A stretch of DNA of 64,000 nucleotides from Brachionus koreanus (taxonomy: Eukaryota; Rotifera; Eurotatoria; Ploima; Brachionidae). Below the pieces are notes generated by a model. That model was not told where the DNA came from. It did not search any database and saw nothing but the letters and a program-made list of their open reading frames with translations. The stretch is taken from positions 1,088,069 to 1,152,068 of the forward strand of contig PJRA01000077.1 of NCBI GenBank assembly GCA_016987375.1. The letters run 5' to 3'. The position numbers and the translations under genes were made by a program. Numbering within the stretch: the stretch's first letter is position 1; each line of letters begins with the position of its first letter. This document shows, piece by piece, positions 36,277 through 49,700 of the stretch.

Positions 36277-37089
36277 GATTAATTCGTCCTCACTCACTAT
36301 TACTCTTGATTTACGATTAAAGACCTCAAAATATTTGTAAAATTCAATATATAAAAAAATTTTAGATAAATAAAATAATTAATTTCTAAACTTTTGCAAC
36401 ATACTGACAAGTAGACTAAAGCATAACTTTCACTAATTAATCAACACACAGACATGTAAAAAAAATTTAATACCTGAAATTTGAAGGTTACACCTAAAAA
36501 ATGGATCCGAATTAAAATATTGATGTTTTTTTGCTATTATAACTATTATAAATTTTCTCTTTTATATTCTATAATAACTTTCGTTTGCATTTCCTCCATT
36601 GCAAACAATAGACGATAGAATTTCATTAAATTTAAATTATTATTTATCATTTTAATTCTTTTAAGAATTCATCTTTGAAAGTAAAAAAATGCCTACTCGA
36701 TTCTACTCGTTGTACTTTTTAAGAAAATGAATTAATCTCTAAATTAAGAATATTTCAATATTTCGAAAAAAGTCTACTGAATAACGATAAGATTTCATAA
36801 AAAATTTTATTTTTAGGAAATATTTTATGAAGTAAAATTATTTTTCAAAGTATAGTTACTTTTTTTTATCTAAAGAGAACATCCTTTCTATCAGAAAAGG
36901 TTAAATAGCTTCCAAAAAATTTTCAAGAATATTAATCAAAATATTTACTTGTTACTTTTTATGCCTTTTAAATACAAAAATAAATTAAAATAAGATTTAA
37001 AAAATAAAGTAAAAAAGTACTTGTATCTAATTCTTAATTAAATTATTATTTTCTTCGAATTTTTTAATCTGTCTTTTAGCAATGTTTAA

Positions 37090-37306
37090 CACTAGATGCA
37101 TCAAACGAGTCAAAATGACTTGTTTGAAAAATTTTTAAATCCTCATATCTTTTGAATGGATTTTTCAAATAATTATATCTTTTTTGAATTATGTAGATTT
37201 TTAAATTTTCTTTAAAAAATGATATTACTTTATTAAATTATTTTAGTTTTTTTATAAAATATTTATGAATTAAAAAAACCTGAAAAAATGCTTGGTGCTT
37301 CTAGTG
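37090..37306. mobile_element. piggyBac-type MITE (family 1), copy B, inverted
   Basis: Same 217-bp length as copy A but in reverse orientation. Left end CACTAGATGCATCAAACGAG after TTAA (37086-37089), right end GGTGCTTCTAGTG followed by TAAA (decayed TTAA). The interior is the reverse complement of copy A with few substitutions. Confidence 0.88.
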
Positions 37307-37734
37307 TAAAAATCTATAAAAATAATCCATTTTTCAAGTACCGTCCATCTGGTTTTGTCTTTCAGGTATAAAAAATTTAGAATTAAAGTTGAACCTTAAA
37401 AAAAACATTTATTCTCATTTTATTAAGCTGTCAATAATTTATTAGTTCATGATTAAAATGGATTTTAATAATAAAATAGATAATTTATGGTTTAAATGAT
37501 ATATCAATTTTATTGCAAATTCAATTAATTATCATTAACAAAAAAAAAGGAAAAACAATTTATTTTTAATTAAATTTTTGTAAAATTTTCAAATTCATGA
37601 CATAATAACAGGGTTTGAAAATGGCATAAATGAATTTTATTTGTTTTTTTTTTTAAAATAAATATTTGAGGTAAAAAAATAATAAACTAATTCTAGAAAA
37701 ATCCGGGAAAAAATTTGAATAAATATTATCTAGT

Positions 37735-40700
37735 CTAATTTTGTTCCAGATCACCTTCATGCTGCTTTCTGAAGCAATCTCCAGTTGGGAAGAACTCCCA
37801 GCATCGCTGCTCATACAATTGCGATACAAAAGTTTCTTGGCCAGTATACTCGGTATCTGGTTTGTTAATTAAATGCATAAGAAAAAACATATAATTGGCA
37901 AAATTGTGCTCGCGCATTGTGTGTATTTCGAAGCCATGGGGCACTTTGTCAAAATACTCTTTTCCTATTCCACAAATAAAACAATTAGCTTCAAGGCTTT
38001 CTTTTACTTGTTCTAATTGATCTCTAAGCTCACCAAACGCGTCAATAATCAAACCTAAAACGCATTTATTTTTTAACAAATTCTAAAAATATTTAGTTAT
38101 TTTCTTTACCTTGAATTATAGCAAGTAAAATGACTATAATGAAGAAGAAAAATGTAATATCAAAAATAATTCTATAGAACTCTTTATCATCTCCAACTGG
38201 TGATTCGAGTTCATCTCCGATACCACCACCAGATCTTATGCCAATATATAAATGAAATTTGAAACACTTTAAGTTTAGAATTAAAAATAAAAATCTATAA
38301 AAGCCATGATATGATATTACTGTAAATAAATCTTGACAGTTTTCTTCGAGCTCTCCATCTTCTTCTTTTGAATAGAATTTGCGAAAAAAATTAAATGCAA
38401 CCACAGTGTACATGTAGACCACAATTGACATAAGCATAATGGTGAGCAGCAGCTTTTATAAAAAAAAAAATTAAATTTTTTAAAATTTGATAATTTATTT
38501 TTTAGAATTTTACTTGTTTTCCATTGTGTGTAATAGATTTCAAAATTGTAGTCAATGTTTTTATACTAATAGCCACATCGGATAAATGCAATGCGAAAAA
38601 AAAGTAATTAAAGTTGCCAATTACTGAGAAACAAAAGTACCAAAATACGTACAAAAATAACTTTAAATTAAAAATAAATTAGATTTTATTTAAAAAATTT
38701 TATAAAAAAAAATTGTCCATATATTTTATTTCTCATAGGTTTTAAACTGAAGTCTCATTTTTTTACATTTTATCCTCGCTTTTTTGTATACATAATTTGT
38801 TAAAGGACTGCCTCAGTCATTCTACTCATTCAGCGTAGTCAAATTTCCTCGATATTTTTTAAAATTTAAACTGATACTTTTATTCAGTAGAATTATAGGA
38901 TTGATAATAAAATATTAATTAGCTTAAGAAAAATCAGACTCTAAAAAACCAGATGGTGAAAAAGAAAACTAAAAATTAAAAAATGCAAGATGGTGCAAGC
39001 TCTCTGCAAAAGTAACCTCTTTCTAAAACTTTCTTAAAATTTGAATTAAATAAATTTACAGAACTTTCTAAGAGATTTTTGATAAAACAATTGTGCAACT
39101 ATTTTATAAGATTTTTAATTTTTTTTTGCTTTGTTGTACTAATGTACAATTTACAATTTATTAATTTGGGATCCAAAAGATTATTTAGAAAAAAATAGTG
39201 TACAAGAGCTGGTTCACTTAATAAAGAAACAAAATGGGTTATTCAAATATGATTTTCAGCGATTTGATGAAAATGGCGAAATGGTAAGTGATAAAGAAGC
39301 CGAACATATGGAATTGCTTCAAAATATTCAAAGTTCTGGAAAACTTAAAAAAATGCCTAAAGAGTTCCAATTCAAAAGGGCTGAATCGCCAGCCTGAAAA
39401 CGATAAAAGAAAAAAAAGAAAAGTTTGTGTACAATATCTAAGTGATAAACCAAAACTAAGTGATGAGTTTGCAATAAACACACAGGATATAGCCTCTTAA
39501 TCAAAAAACCTTTAATACATGATGATATAAGCAAAGGAGATTCAGGAATCGGACTTAAGGAAACTCGAATCGCAAATTTCAAAGTTGATGATATTCCCAA
39601 AATTTAATGAAACTGTATAGATAAAATATACTTTTTCGAATGGATATACCTTGTAGAAACAGAAGCAAGAAATCAAGAAATTAAAAAAATAGGCTCATAG
39701 ATAGCGTTTCAAAATTGCTTTACAAATGCTTAGAAACAAAAAAGAGAAAAGAAATGAAGATGTAACGTGGGAGAAATTTAAAACTAATTTATTATTAACT
39801 CTGAAACTGGCTGATTTTCAGAGAGGGCTTAGATCAGAACTAAAAACTTTTAAATTTACTTCAAATTTTGAAGACAGCTTAATGAAATTCCAGAGAATAG
39901 CAAACAAGATAGATGAGTTCGAATAATAACTAATTCAGTTATGAATCCTTAAAAAAAATGGAAAAGAATATTTCTCAAAATTTTGAGGACAGAAATATGA
40001 GGCAAAGAAAAGCTTAATTTGCTTCTGATGCTAAAAGCCAGGCTATAAGAAGAAGAGCTCACAATGTATTGTAAATAATGCTATGGTGGATGACGCAGAA
40101 GCTTTCTTAAACAAAAACAATGAATTTAAACAACTATGAACTCTAACAAAAGGACAAGAAACAAACGATGATATTATCTACGATAAAATGTTCAAATTAA
40201 ATGACAATCTGTTTTAAACAATTTAATTTTTATTTATTTTATTTGTCTGGAGTTTTAGAAATGTGCTCTTAAAGGAAGGGTAATATTACCCTGAATTATC
40301 ACTCACTGCTTATCAACTGGTGCACAGGGAAAATTAAGAATCATACTTGTAAGGTATCTCAGAAGCTAGACGCTTCGAAATGCTGACAAATACATTTATC
40401 ACCTAATGCACATCTTAACTTAATTATAGACCTTTGCTATCAACACGTGAATACAGGTTAAAATAGAGATTTAATTCTTAGAATTTCAGAACGTTCAATT
40501 ACCTTAATAAAGCTTTTAAAACAGTATATTTTGTAATCTTACTTAACCGGTAGCAAAGCTTTTTTGACATTTTTTTAAAATAAATGAAATGAAAATACTT
40601 ACATTATCAGTAAAAATTACACCCCATTTCCATATCTGATATTTCCAATCTATAGAACTCAATCTGTTGGCAAAAACCAATGGATTTATTTTTAATAATT

Positions 40701-43700
40701 TTTAATTTAAAAAAATAAATTACTTTGAAAACAATCCTTTTGACTCGTTAGCGATACGAGCGTTTTCATTAGCTTTTTTTAAGATTTCATCAAAATTGTT
40801 CTCATCAAAATTGGCATCTATGCCCAGCAATTTGTTCAATTGTTGCATATCAAATTGATCGGCATATTTATTCTTGACCTTTTTCTTAATGAACTTGTCC
40901 CAATACATGACCGGAAAACTTTTTGTTCCGAGCACCAGTTTGTCCCAGTGGCTTTTTAAGTCGTCCTCGCCAGGCTGCTCGCTGATCCATAGTCCCTGAA
41001 ATTCCAATTTTCTGGCTATTTCTTTCTCTCTTTTGAATATAACTAAAGGAACTTTTAGCACATAATAGGCAACCATTATTCCAAAAGCAACTAGTGAATG
41101 TATAAACGCCAATCCTTTTAACAAATGTTCTATGTAATACTCGTCTTGGTCGACCATAATTACTTCAATTAGACTGCTCTCATCGACTTCATCATCATCG
41201 TTGAATTCAGTCATTGTTTCGGCATTTAGTTTTTTAGCCTTGTAGAAAAGCATTAGAAAATTGATCAAAAATGCAAGTATGAGCGCCAAATATTTAAGCT
41301 TGTAGAAATTTCTGGCGAACATGGCGAGTATTTTTTTGGCGCTAGACGACGACTGACTGGGAGCCGGCTCACTCATTTCACAAACCAACTCTTCATCGTC
41401 ATCTTTGTACTGATTTTTTGTCTCATCTTTTTCGACACTTTCAAGATCTTCTTTTTCTTCAATCAATTGTTTGTCTTCGCCATTCTCTACATGACGTTTG
41501 CTAACAATTCTGGTCTCTTCAGAGCCAGACGTTTCACTTTGACCAACCAACATCAAATAAACACATTTAAAAGCCAAACAGAACAAATTGAACAAAACTC
41601 CTAGCAAAAACACGGTCATACTAAAGCCAATTTGAATAAAAAATTTAGTCAGCTCTAATTTACTCATATTTCTTAGATTATTAATGAATAATTTGACTTT
41701 TTCAGGTGACAATGCGTCTACAATGTAGACTAGGCCATATTTCAGCTTTTGAAAGCCTGTTTTTAACAATGATTGCTTGTTGCTATCCTGAGCTTGATAT
41801 TCTTCACTGCTGCTCGAGCTAATCGAAGCGGCATGCTGCATTTCAAATATAGTATCTTCACAAAAATTGACAAATTGCTCCAATTTTTCCTTATCATCTC
41901 CCTCATTTACAATATCATATAAAAATTGTCTTTTTGACTCTTTGATCTGTGGTTTGTTCCATTGTTCAATATTTGACTCTTTAATTTCAAAGTAGACTCG
42001 TTCAATGCGGCCAGATGAGCCAGCTATTTCGATGCGTCCCAAAAACGGCTCAAAATAGCTCAAGAAGCTCGATGCTTTTTTCATCAATCGATCGAATCTA
42101 GCCTCGTGGCTCATGTGCTCGCTAAGATTGGTCAACAATACAGCCATGTTAAATCCAATGTCTTTGGCCGGATTGTGAAATCGTTCCGTAAACTCATTGA
42201 AATCAATTTTGCCATCTTGATTTGTGTCCACACACATAAGTATATAATCAATTTCTTCAGACGAGTACATTTTTTGAGCTTCCATAGCTCGTCTAAATTC
42301 CTTGGGCGATATCCATCCGTCGCCGTTCTGATCGAACTCTTGAAACGCCTCGCTAGTCGTCAAGTCTTTCATCTTCAAAAATATGTCGAAAAACTTGAGC
42401 AACATTTCAACATGCTGCTGATTTTCGATCAACGTGTCAACCATTTGTTTGCCAATAGGCCCATTAAGCACATTGCCCTCGAGCATACTCAATAGCATGA
42501 TTATCATGTCCTTTTGCAATTTCATCAACTCCCGCAGCAGCTCTATTTGATGCGGGTCTTTGCTAAGCTTGTCCTGTAAATTGGCGAATATGTACAAAAA
42601 ACCTCCGATGGCGTCCCAAAGACGACTGTGAGCCAAACACAGTTGATTGCCCACACACGGTCCTTGTATATATTCAGTTAGTGTATTGAATACTTGTTTG
42701 GCGACGTTGATCGCGCGGCAAAAATTCTCCTTGCCAGCTGCGTCAACTGTGCTCTTGCCCGAATAATGCCAATAAAAGTCCATTATGCTCTCCTGCAGTC
42801 TTAGCAAATAGTCCACTGTACAAATTATAATATTGACTGTGGTATTATTGCCAGCCTGGGCTCTAAGATAGTTTTGAAATTCTAAATTGTGGCCTTCGCA
42901 CAAAAGCTGTAAAAATCTGAACAACGAACAAGTAAAATCGGCGTCGTGCAAATTTTTTTTGCCAGCCATGCCCGAGTCGTTGTCCGATAGAGCAACACCG
43001 CCGAATTGTTCGGCTTTAATGCATCGCTCGAACGTGTCCAAATCGAGCACACTACAATTGGACATTAGACCTGCAAGCGATGTAAAAAAGCCGACATCTT
43101 TTTTGTCTTTAAGATGCTTGAGCAAACGCTGTTGTACTTGAATGTTGCCACCGTGCAGTAATGATATGCCCAGTTCTAATGTTTTTTCCAGCATTTCAGT
43201 TTTTTCACCGTGCGATGCCGAAATGTACAGCAGACACATTTCGGCCGCACCTCTCTCGGCCAATCGGCCTTGTTCGAACAAAAGCTTTTGTTTTTGCATT
43301 TCGGCCAATTGAAATGCACTCGACTGATCCTCGTCACTAGCCTCCTGATCCTGGTCACCCGCTTCCTCATCCTCATCTTCTTCATCCACTATTTCACAAC
43401 TCTTGCTCATTTTGTCCACATACATCTGATACAATTGATCGTCAGCTAAATTGGTCAGACCCGACGTGCTCGTTTGTTCTGTGGTCGCAGCTCGATTAAA
43501 ACAAGCAATTAGCTGAGTTAGTGGATCAGGTCTGAGCACCTCATCAGGCCCAGCTTCCAAAGCTGCTTCGTCTTTTTCATCATGTTCCTCTGGTCGCTCA
43601 ATTCTTGGACACAAATCGGGCACAAGACATCCAATGTCCGTTTCGTTCTCGGCCTCTATGTCCAACCAATTTTGTTTATAAGACTTGAGAAATATGTTTA

Positions 43701-46700
43701 TGGCTCGATGATGTGGCAACGAGTACAAAGGTGCCATGCGAAAACATGCCATTACGGCTTTTTTGCGCTGGCCCGATATCAATTTTCTCCATATGCCTTT
43801 TGATTTTGTTTGCGGATGCTCGACCATATGCAATCCGTACAACACTTTGGCAATTTCGATTATTTTTTCAATTATTTTCTCTTGGCTTAAATTTCTCATT
43901 GTTGATATCAAGTGGCGTTTAGACGCTATTTTTCTGTACAAAACTCTTTGCCATTTGGTTTTTTCATAAGTTTCTTTGTCAATTGTGTCATTTATTGAAT
44001 TGTCATCTTTGTCAATTAGCTCCGATGATTTTAAATAGCGTTGAATGAAATCTTCGACTATTTCCTCTTGGTCTTTGCTTAGATCCAAATTAGTGTGATC
44101 GTCCTGGTTGCCAGTGTTGGCACTGGACACTTTTCTCCCATTGATCACAAGTGTTTCGTTGTATAGGCCGCATTTGATGTCAATAAATTTCTGCTTGGCC
44201 ATTTGTATGAGCTCTTGTTCTTTGCCTTCGAAAAAATTGATGCCTATTTGAAACAGGCGCTTGAGACCGGCCACAATAAGACTGGTGAATTTTTTCTGTT
44301 GAGTTTTCTGGGCTTTGCGCTTTTTCTTCGATTTTTTATCGGTGAGAAACGGCTCAAAACTCGTTGATGTGTTCAATCCAGCAACTTTGTTCGGCATTAT
44401 CAAAATCATATTATCTATATTGTTCGCACTCACAAAATTGATCTCTTCTCTTTTGAACATTTTTGACTTGAGCCAAATGGTGAACACTTCGGCTACATCA
44501 TAGTACAATTTTTCCGAGTGTTCATCGGGATTTTTGAGCCAAAATGCGCGATGCAAGTCTACATACTTGATTAGGAGTGGATAAAAAGCGTAAATGTTGC
44601 GAATAACTGTTTCCAAGTCGCGTTGTAGCTCGCTCTCGACGCTTTCGCGCTGTGTCGCATTTTTGCACTGAGTGCGTATTGAAATTTCTCGTTCATAGAG
44701 CTCGCGGGTCTTCTCGGCGATTAGACTCGAAACTGGCAGAAAGTGATTCTCGAGTAAATCGGTTGTTGAAGTTGAAATAATCAATTGCGAAAAGCTAGCT
44801 ATTCGGTTCATCCACAGGGCTTCCTTTTCGTCCAAATTGTTGCTTATAAGCTTGAGTATGTAGCCGAGAGTTTGGTTCGTGATGTGAGAGGTAACTCCGG
44901 TGGTTGGACCGGACTCAGTTGCACTTTCGAGCTTTGTTTGGCCGGCTGCTTCGATAGCCGAGAGTTTTGGTTCAGTGCTTTTTGAAGACGGACCGTGCTC
45001 CCACCAATAGTGCAGATAATTGCAGAGAGTGGGCAGGAGAATCTCGATTACATGCGGTGCGTCATCGTACTTGCCACCAGACTCGCACAAATTTCCAATT
45101 TCGTTTATAATCTCTTCAAGTTGGGGTAGGTTTTTGGACAATTTGGCCATGACGTCTTGGGCCTCGAGGGAATGTTCGCTTAGATTCGACTCGGTCAGAC
45201 CATACATTATCGAATATTTGTTGTTCAGGTTGTACTGTGGTTCCAGAAAAGCGATCGGAAAAGAGGTGGCAAAAGAGCCAAGACACTCTCCAATTAAAGG
45301 CCGATGTCGGCTTAAATCGTTGATTATCCACTCGCGGTCTATCAACTTTGTTCCCAATGTACCCAATATCCACAAGGCGTTAAGTATTTTGTACGATGCC
45401 AACTGAATTTCTCCGGCTAAATTATAAAAAAATTTTATATTTTATAGTATTTAAAGCATGGATGGATTATTAGATAAAATAAAGAATTTCAGTAAAATTT
45501 TATTTTTTCCAAACTTTTATTTTTCACAAAATTTTTTAAAATTTTCTTGTTCATTAAACAAACTCAAAAAAAAACAATATAAAAATAATAACTTTTTTTT
45601 GGTGTCATAAAATTTAGCGTTTTCTAAAAGGTTGGATTTTTTTGTATTCAAGCATCTTTTTAATTTTAAAACTTCAAGTGTATTATTATCAGACTTGTGC
45701 AAGAGTCCAAAATAAAAGTCATTTTAAAGTCTTTTCAAAGTCAAGTTATGACTTTTGAACAACTCTGATTATTATATATTAAAATAAACAGAATTTGATG
45801 CTCTTAAAAATCTGTCTAATCCATTTTTTAGTTCTTTTTAAAAAAAAATAAAGGAAAAAATGAAAATTTTGAAATTTTGTTGCTGTTACGTTATTATTTT
45901 AAAAAAGGCCTATCAGCAGCAGTATTAACTCTTGAAATGTGCCTGATGGTAAATGATTATATTAGCTTAGTATGTAGAACTTTATTCTGAACAATTTCTG
46001 ATTATCATCATCCTTACTTACCATGATCAAGTATTTCAAAGAAACAATTTAAAATTATTAATATGCATTTTAAATCACTTCTTTTTTGACTCAATTTTAA
46101 AATATAAAAAACAAAAAATAACAAAAAAAGTTAAAAAAAAAATGCTTCAAAGATAAAAATTAAGATTTTAAATTTGGAGAGAATATTTCTGAAATCATTA
46201 ACACTCTATTTTTAAGTATTTATCTGTGATACAATCTTAATACAAAGTAACCCATAGAACCGAAAGAATGCAAAAATCACAGCATATATAAAAAAAATAT
46301 ATATTTTCATCAGTTTAAAATTTCCACTATTTAAAAGCTACTAATTATTGTTTCTAAATAATCATTAATTAAATAAACTAAATAATTTTATTGTCTTTGT
46401 TTGAAATGGAAAAAATGCTTCAAAAAATATCTATAACTAAAAATACATCAATAAACTAGAAAAATTCGATTTAAAAATTTATAATAATAATAATAATTTT
46501 TTAGGGGTCGTAATTATTCGGGTTCATCCAGTTACTGAAATGGACTCATTGCACATTAACAATAATTACTAATTTGGTCTCATAATTTAATTAAAATGAA
46601 TAACTATTTACTTATTCAATAATAATGATTACTATTCATGTACTCAACTCATTTTCGGTCTGTCTTGTTGACAGAATTACAAGATAGTGAGTTAAATTTA

Positions 46701-49700
46701 ATATCAATTCAACAATATGAATCTAATGAATCTGAAGCAGATGATCAAGAAAGTCTTCCAGTAATCAAACAAAAGAAAAACTTGATAATTGCAGAAACTT
46801 TCGAAAATGCAAACCAAGTAACCGAATGGTTAAAAGAAAATACAACATGGTCATATTAAAGGCCATTCGAAACAAAAACTGGAACATAAGAAGAGTACCG
46901 TTGTAAAAAAGAGGCTCAAAATGCAATGCAGCTATATGTTTTTTATACAATAGCCACAATCAAATAGTTATAATGTTCAAAACCACTAATGAACACAATC
47001 TACTACACAAGAAGTTAAAAGACAGAGAGGGAGTCCTAAGGAAACTGTTATATAGTTATTTCATTATCTTCTCAATTTTATTCAAAAATTTCTTTTTACT
47101 TTGTTTATAAATTTCTTTATTATTTTGCTTTATTCAAAATAAAAATTTTTTTATTTTACTCAAATAATTCTTTCCTTGCTTAATAAAATTTTTATCACAT
47201 TTAAAAATAAATAAATATTAAAATAAAAATTTTTATCGTTTAAGAAATTTCGTAACTCTTATTTAGTAATTTTAGAGACCAAAAATAATTAATAAATGAG
47301 TCCAAAGTAGTAATTATATATCACATAATTAATTAACTATTGAGTCCAAAATAATTATGAGCCCGTTTCAGTAATAAAATGAGCCCATTTAAATTATTCC
47401 CATTTTTTAGATGCCGCAGATAAAAAAATTAAGATGAATTTTGTTCAAATATTATTATGTAACTATCTACCTCACTCAATAAATTCATATTATAATGATT
47501 GATATTAAAAATATATTTTCTTTAATTTTCTATAAATAAAACTTAATTAAATGTTTACTTAAAACATCAGTTCCATATTTGTTTGCGCCCAAATGGTCAA
47601 ACATGGAAGCCAATACAGGTAGAAGAACCATATGTATGTAGTCCAAATTGGCACTGGTTTTCTGACTAGTTCCTTTGATATTACTCAATCGATTATTGGT
47701 TAAATCATCAATAATAGTGCTAAGATCATCAGCTGCATGAGAAAAAAATGGCAAAAGCGATGCACGAACTATTTCTTGGCTGTTTTTCATCACTGAACTC
47801 ACGTCAACTGCTCTAATTAGCACTTGCAAGCATCGAACAGTGATGTTTGTGTCACTTCCAAAGCAAGCCATTTTTTTTCTTAGCAATAAAGCTAATTTGC
47901 AGAAAAGACTGCACGTCATTTCTTTTTCTTTGACAGTAGCACATCCTAAACCAGGTTTGTTAGTAGTCGATTTTATTATAAAATAAGAACGATGCGATTT
48001 GAAATATTTTTCTATCAGCGGAAGCACAACCTATGAAATTTTATTATACTTTTTATTGTATTTTGATCAAAATAAAATCACTTTAGTGAAAAATTTAACA
48101 TCCCCCCCTGAGGTTTTAAAGCTGCTTTTTCTAGAAAACTTGGCACTCTCTTTTATTGACTGCATGTTTAACGCTGCTTTATCCACATACTCTAGCAATT
48201 TCTCAAGCAAATTGAAAGCGAAACGAATCTCTGTTCGATTGTTATTGCCCTTTTCACTTTCATCATGATGCATCCTTATAAAATTAAATTATTTTAAACT
48301 AATTATTTTTTTCTATCCTAAAACATTTAAAAAAAAAAACATACGTGTTCAAGGCAAGTCTTTTTTCATTTAAGCTACTTTCAATGCTTAAGATGAAAAA
48401 ATGCACAACATAAAAAATTATATTTTTTACTGTATAAATTAGGTCTTACTTTTGTAGCCTGTAACCATTGAGAATCAAAAACTTGACTAGTCCATAAGTG
48501 AACTGAAGATCGTTGTTTCGTTCACGATCGGTCAAAAATTCGTAAGGAACTAGAAGGTGATGCAAGGCAGCACCCACATTTTCAAGTTCGTTTTTTTTCT
48601 TTCTTGACCAAATGTGATGACAATTCATTGCCAAAATGCTTGCCAAATCCTAAATTAAATTTTAAATATTGAATTTAAATTAATGCTTAATTACATCTTG
48701 TTCTTTTGTGAGAGTGATGTTGCTTAAATCGAAAGGTTTCGGCATGTATCCATTCGATACAACTCCATCTTTTAGCTTTTTCAGTACCATTCTTGAAGCA
48801 TTTTTCAAATTGATGGCCGTAGCTTCAGATTTCTCTATCGACCAGCCAAGAACTTTTATTGCTTTCAAGCTGTCACGTGTCAAATCTTCATATTTCAGTT
48901 GTTCCTGATTAAAAAAATGTCATTTAGCTGAATATAAATTTTTTTTTTGAAATAAACAAGACAGAAGTGTGAAAATTGACTAATTAATACAAAAATTATT
49001 TGGAATATTTTATTCTATAAATTTAAAAAGAAAAAACATTTGAATGAATTTCTGATATTTATTTATTTATAATTTAGTAGTTCAGCTATCAAGTTATTTT
49101 ATTTCCAAGCTTTAAAAATATTGAGATACTTTTTGCTAGTCAAAATTGTTAAATTAAATTAATGACCAGATTGACTTTAAATATAAATTCAAATATTATT
49201 GTATTTTTTCTTGGAAAGAAAATTCATTCATAGGTTCTAAAAGAGAAATAAAAACTTTTTTTTGACCAGTTCATTTGTACAAACCAAAATGAAAAATTAA
49301 TAAAAATATTTTACTTTTCTAGGCATGCTTTGATAGCCTTTTAAAGAAGGATGTATTCGCTCCGAATCGCTGTAGGTCTGGCCATATGACCAATTTTGAT
49401 CAAATTTATTGTATGACCATAAATCATGAACATGCTCTGAATATATCTTAATTATGTCCTCAAAGTCTTGGGTTAATATTATACTTAAAAAATAATTTAA
49501 ATTTGTATCTTAAAAAATTTTAATATTTAATGTAATCAAATACTTGTGAATATTTAGAGGTATTGGTTCAAAAGGACTAGCTCTTTGCAGCCCAGATAAT
49601 TCCGTTGTAGTTTGATAGCTAAGCAGATCGCTTTCTGATATTGTGTATGAGTAGTCTGGAGAGAGAGCACAACCAATGGCTGATAAACAAGGAAGAGCTT

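Larger units (their letters stand above)
35236..37734. other. Intergenic region between SLC27 and ryanodine receptor stop
   Basis: The 3' flanks of two convergent genes. It holds two inverted 217-bp MITEs, a Tc1/mariner fragment and an N gap (listed separately). The remainder is AT-rich. A short segment near 35905-35975 (TTTATCTGTGAT .. ATCACAGA) has inverted ends and a loosely similar counterpart near 46217-46290. Confidence 0.6.
37735..40663 (-). other. Ryanodine receptor exons: pore and C-terminal domain
   Basis: Five exons. 40663-40603 ([19 protein letters not shown]) links to S2-S3; 38660-38514 ends in the S4-S5 linker ([16 protein letters not shown]); 38452-38321 is S5 ([15 protein letters not shown]); 38266-38110 holds the pore helix and filter ([11 protein letters not shown], cf. 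family GGGIGD) and S6 ([19 protein letters not shown]); 38054-37735 is the zinc-binding C-terminal domain with CFICGIG and the H-H pair, ending [13 protein letters not shown]. The filter, S6 gate and zinc ligands are all intact, so a functional channel is expected. The intron between S5 and the pore helix is 54 nt and stop-free. Confidence 0.95.
45417..47558. other. Ryanodine receptor intron hosting a MULE
   Basis: 2.1-kb intron. The MULE occupies 46505-47401. The rest is AT-rich, with an AAT microsatellite directly before the MULE. Confidence 0.8.

Noticed and set aside
44785..45406. Long plus-strand frames over the ryanodine receptor exon
   Set aside because: Antisense shadows of the large RyR exon; several overlap each other and none shows a domain.
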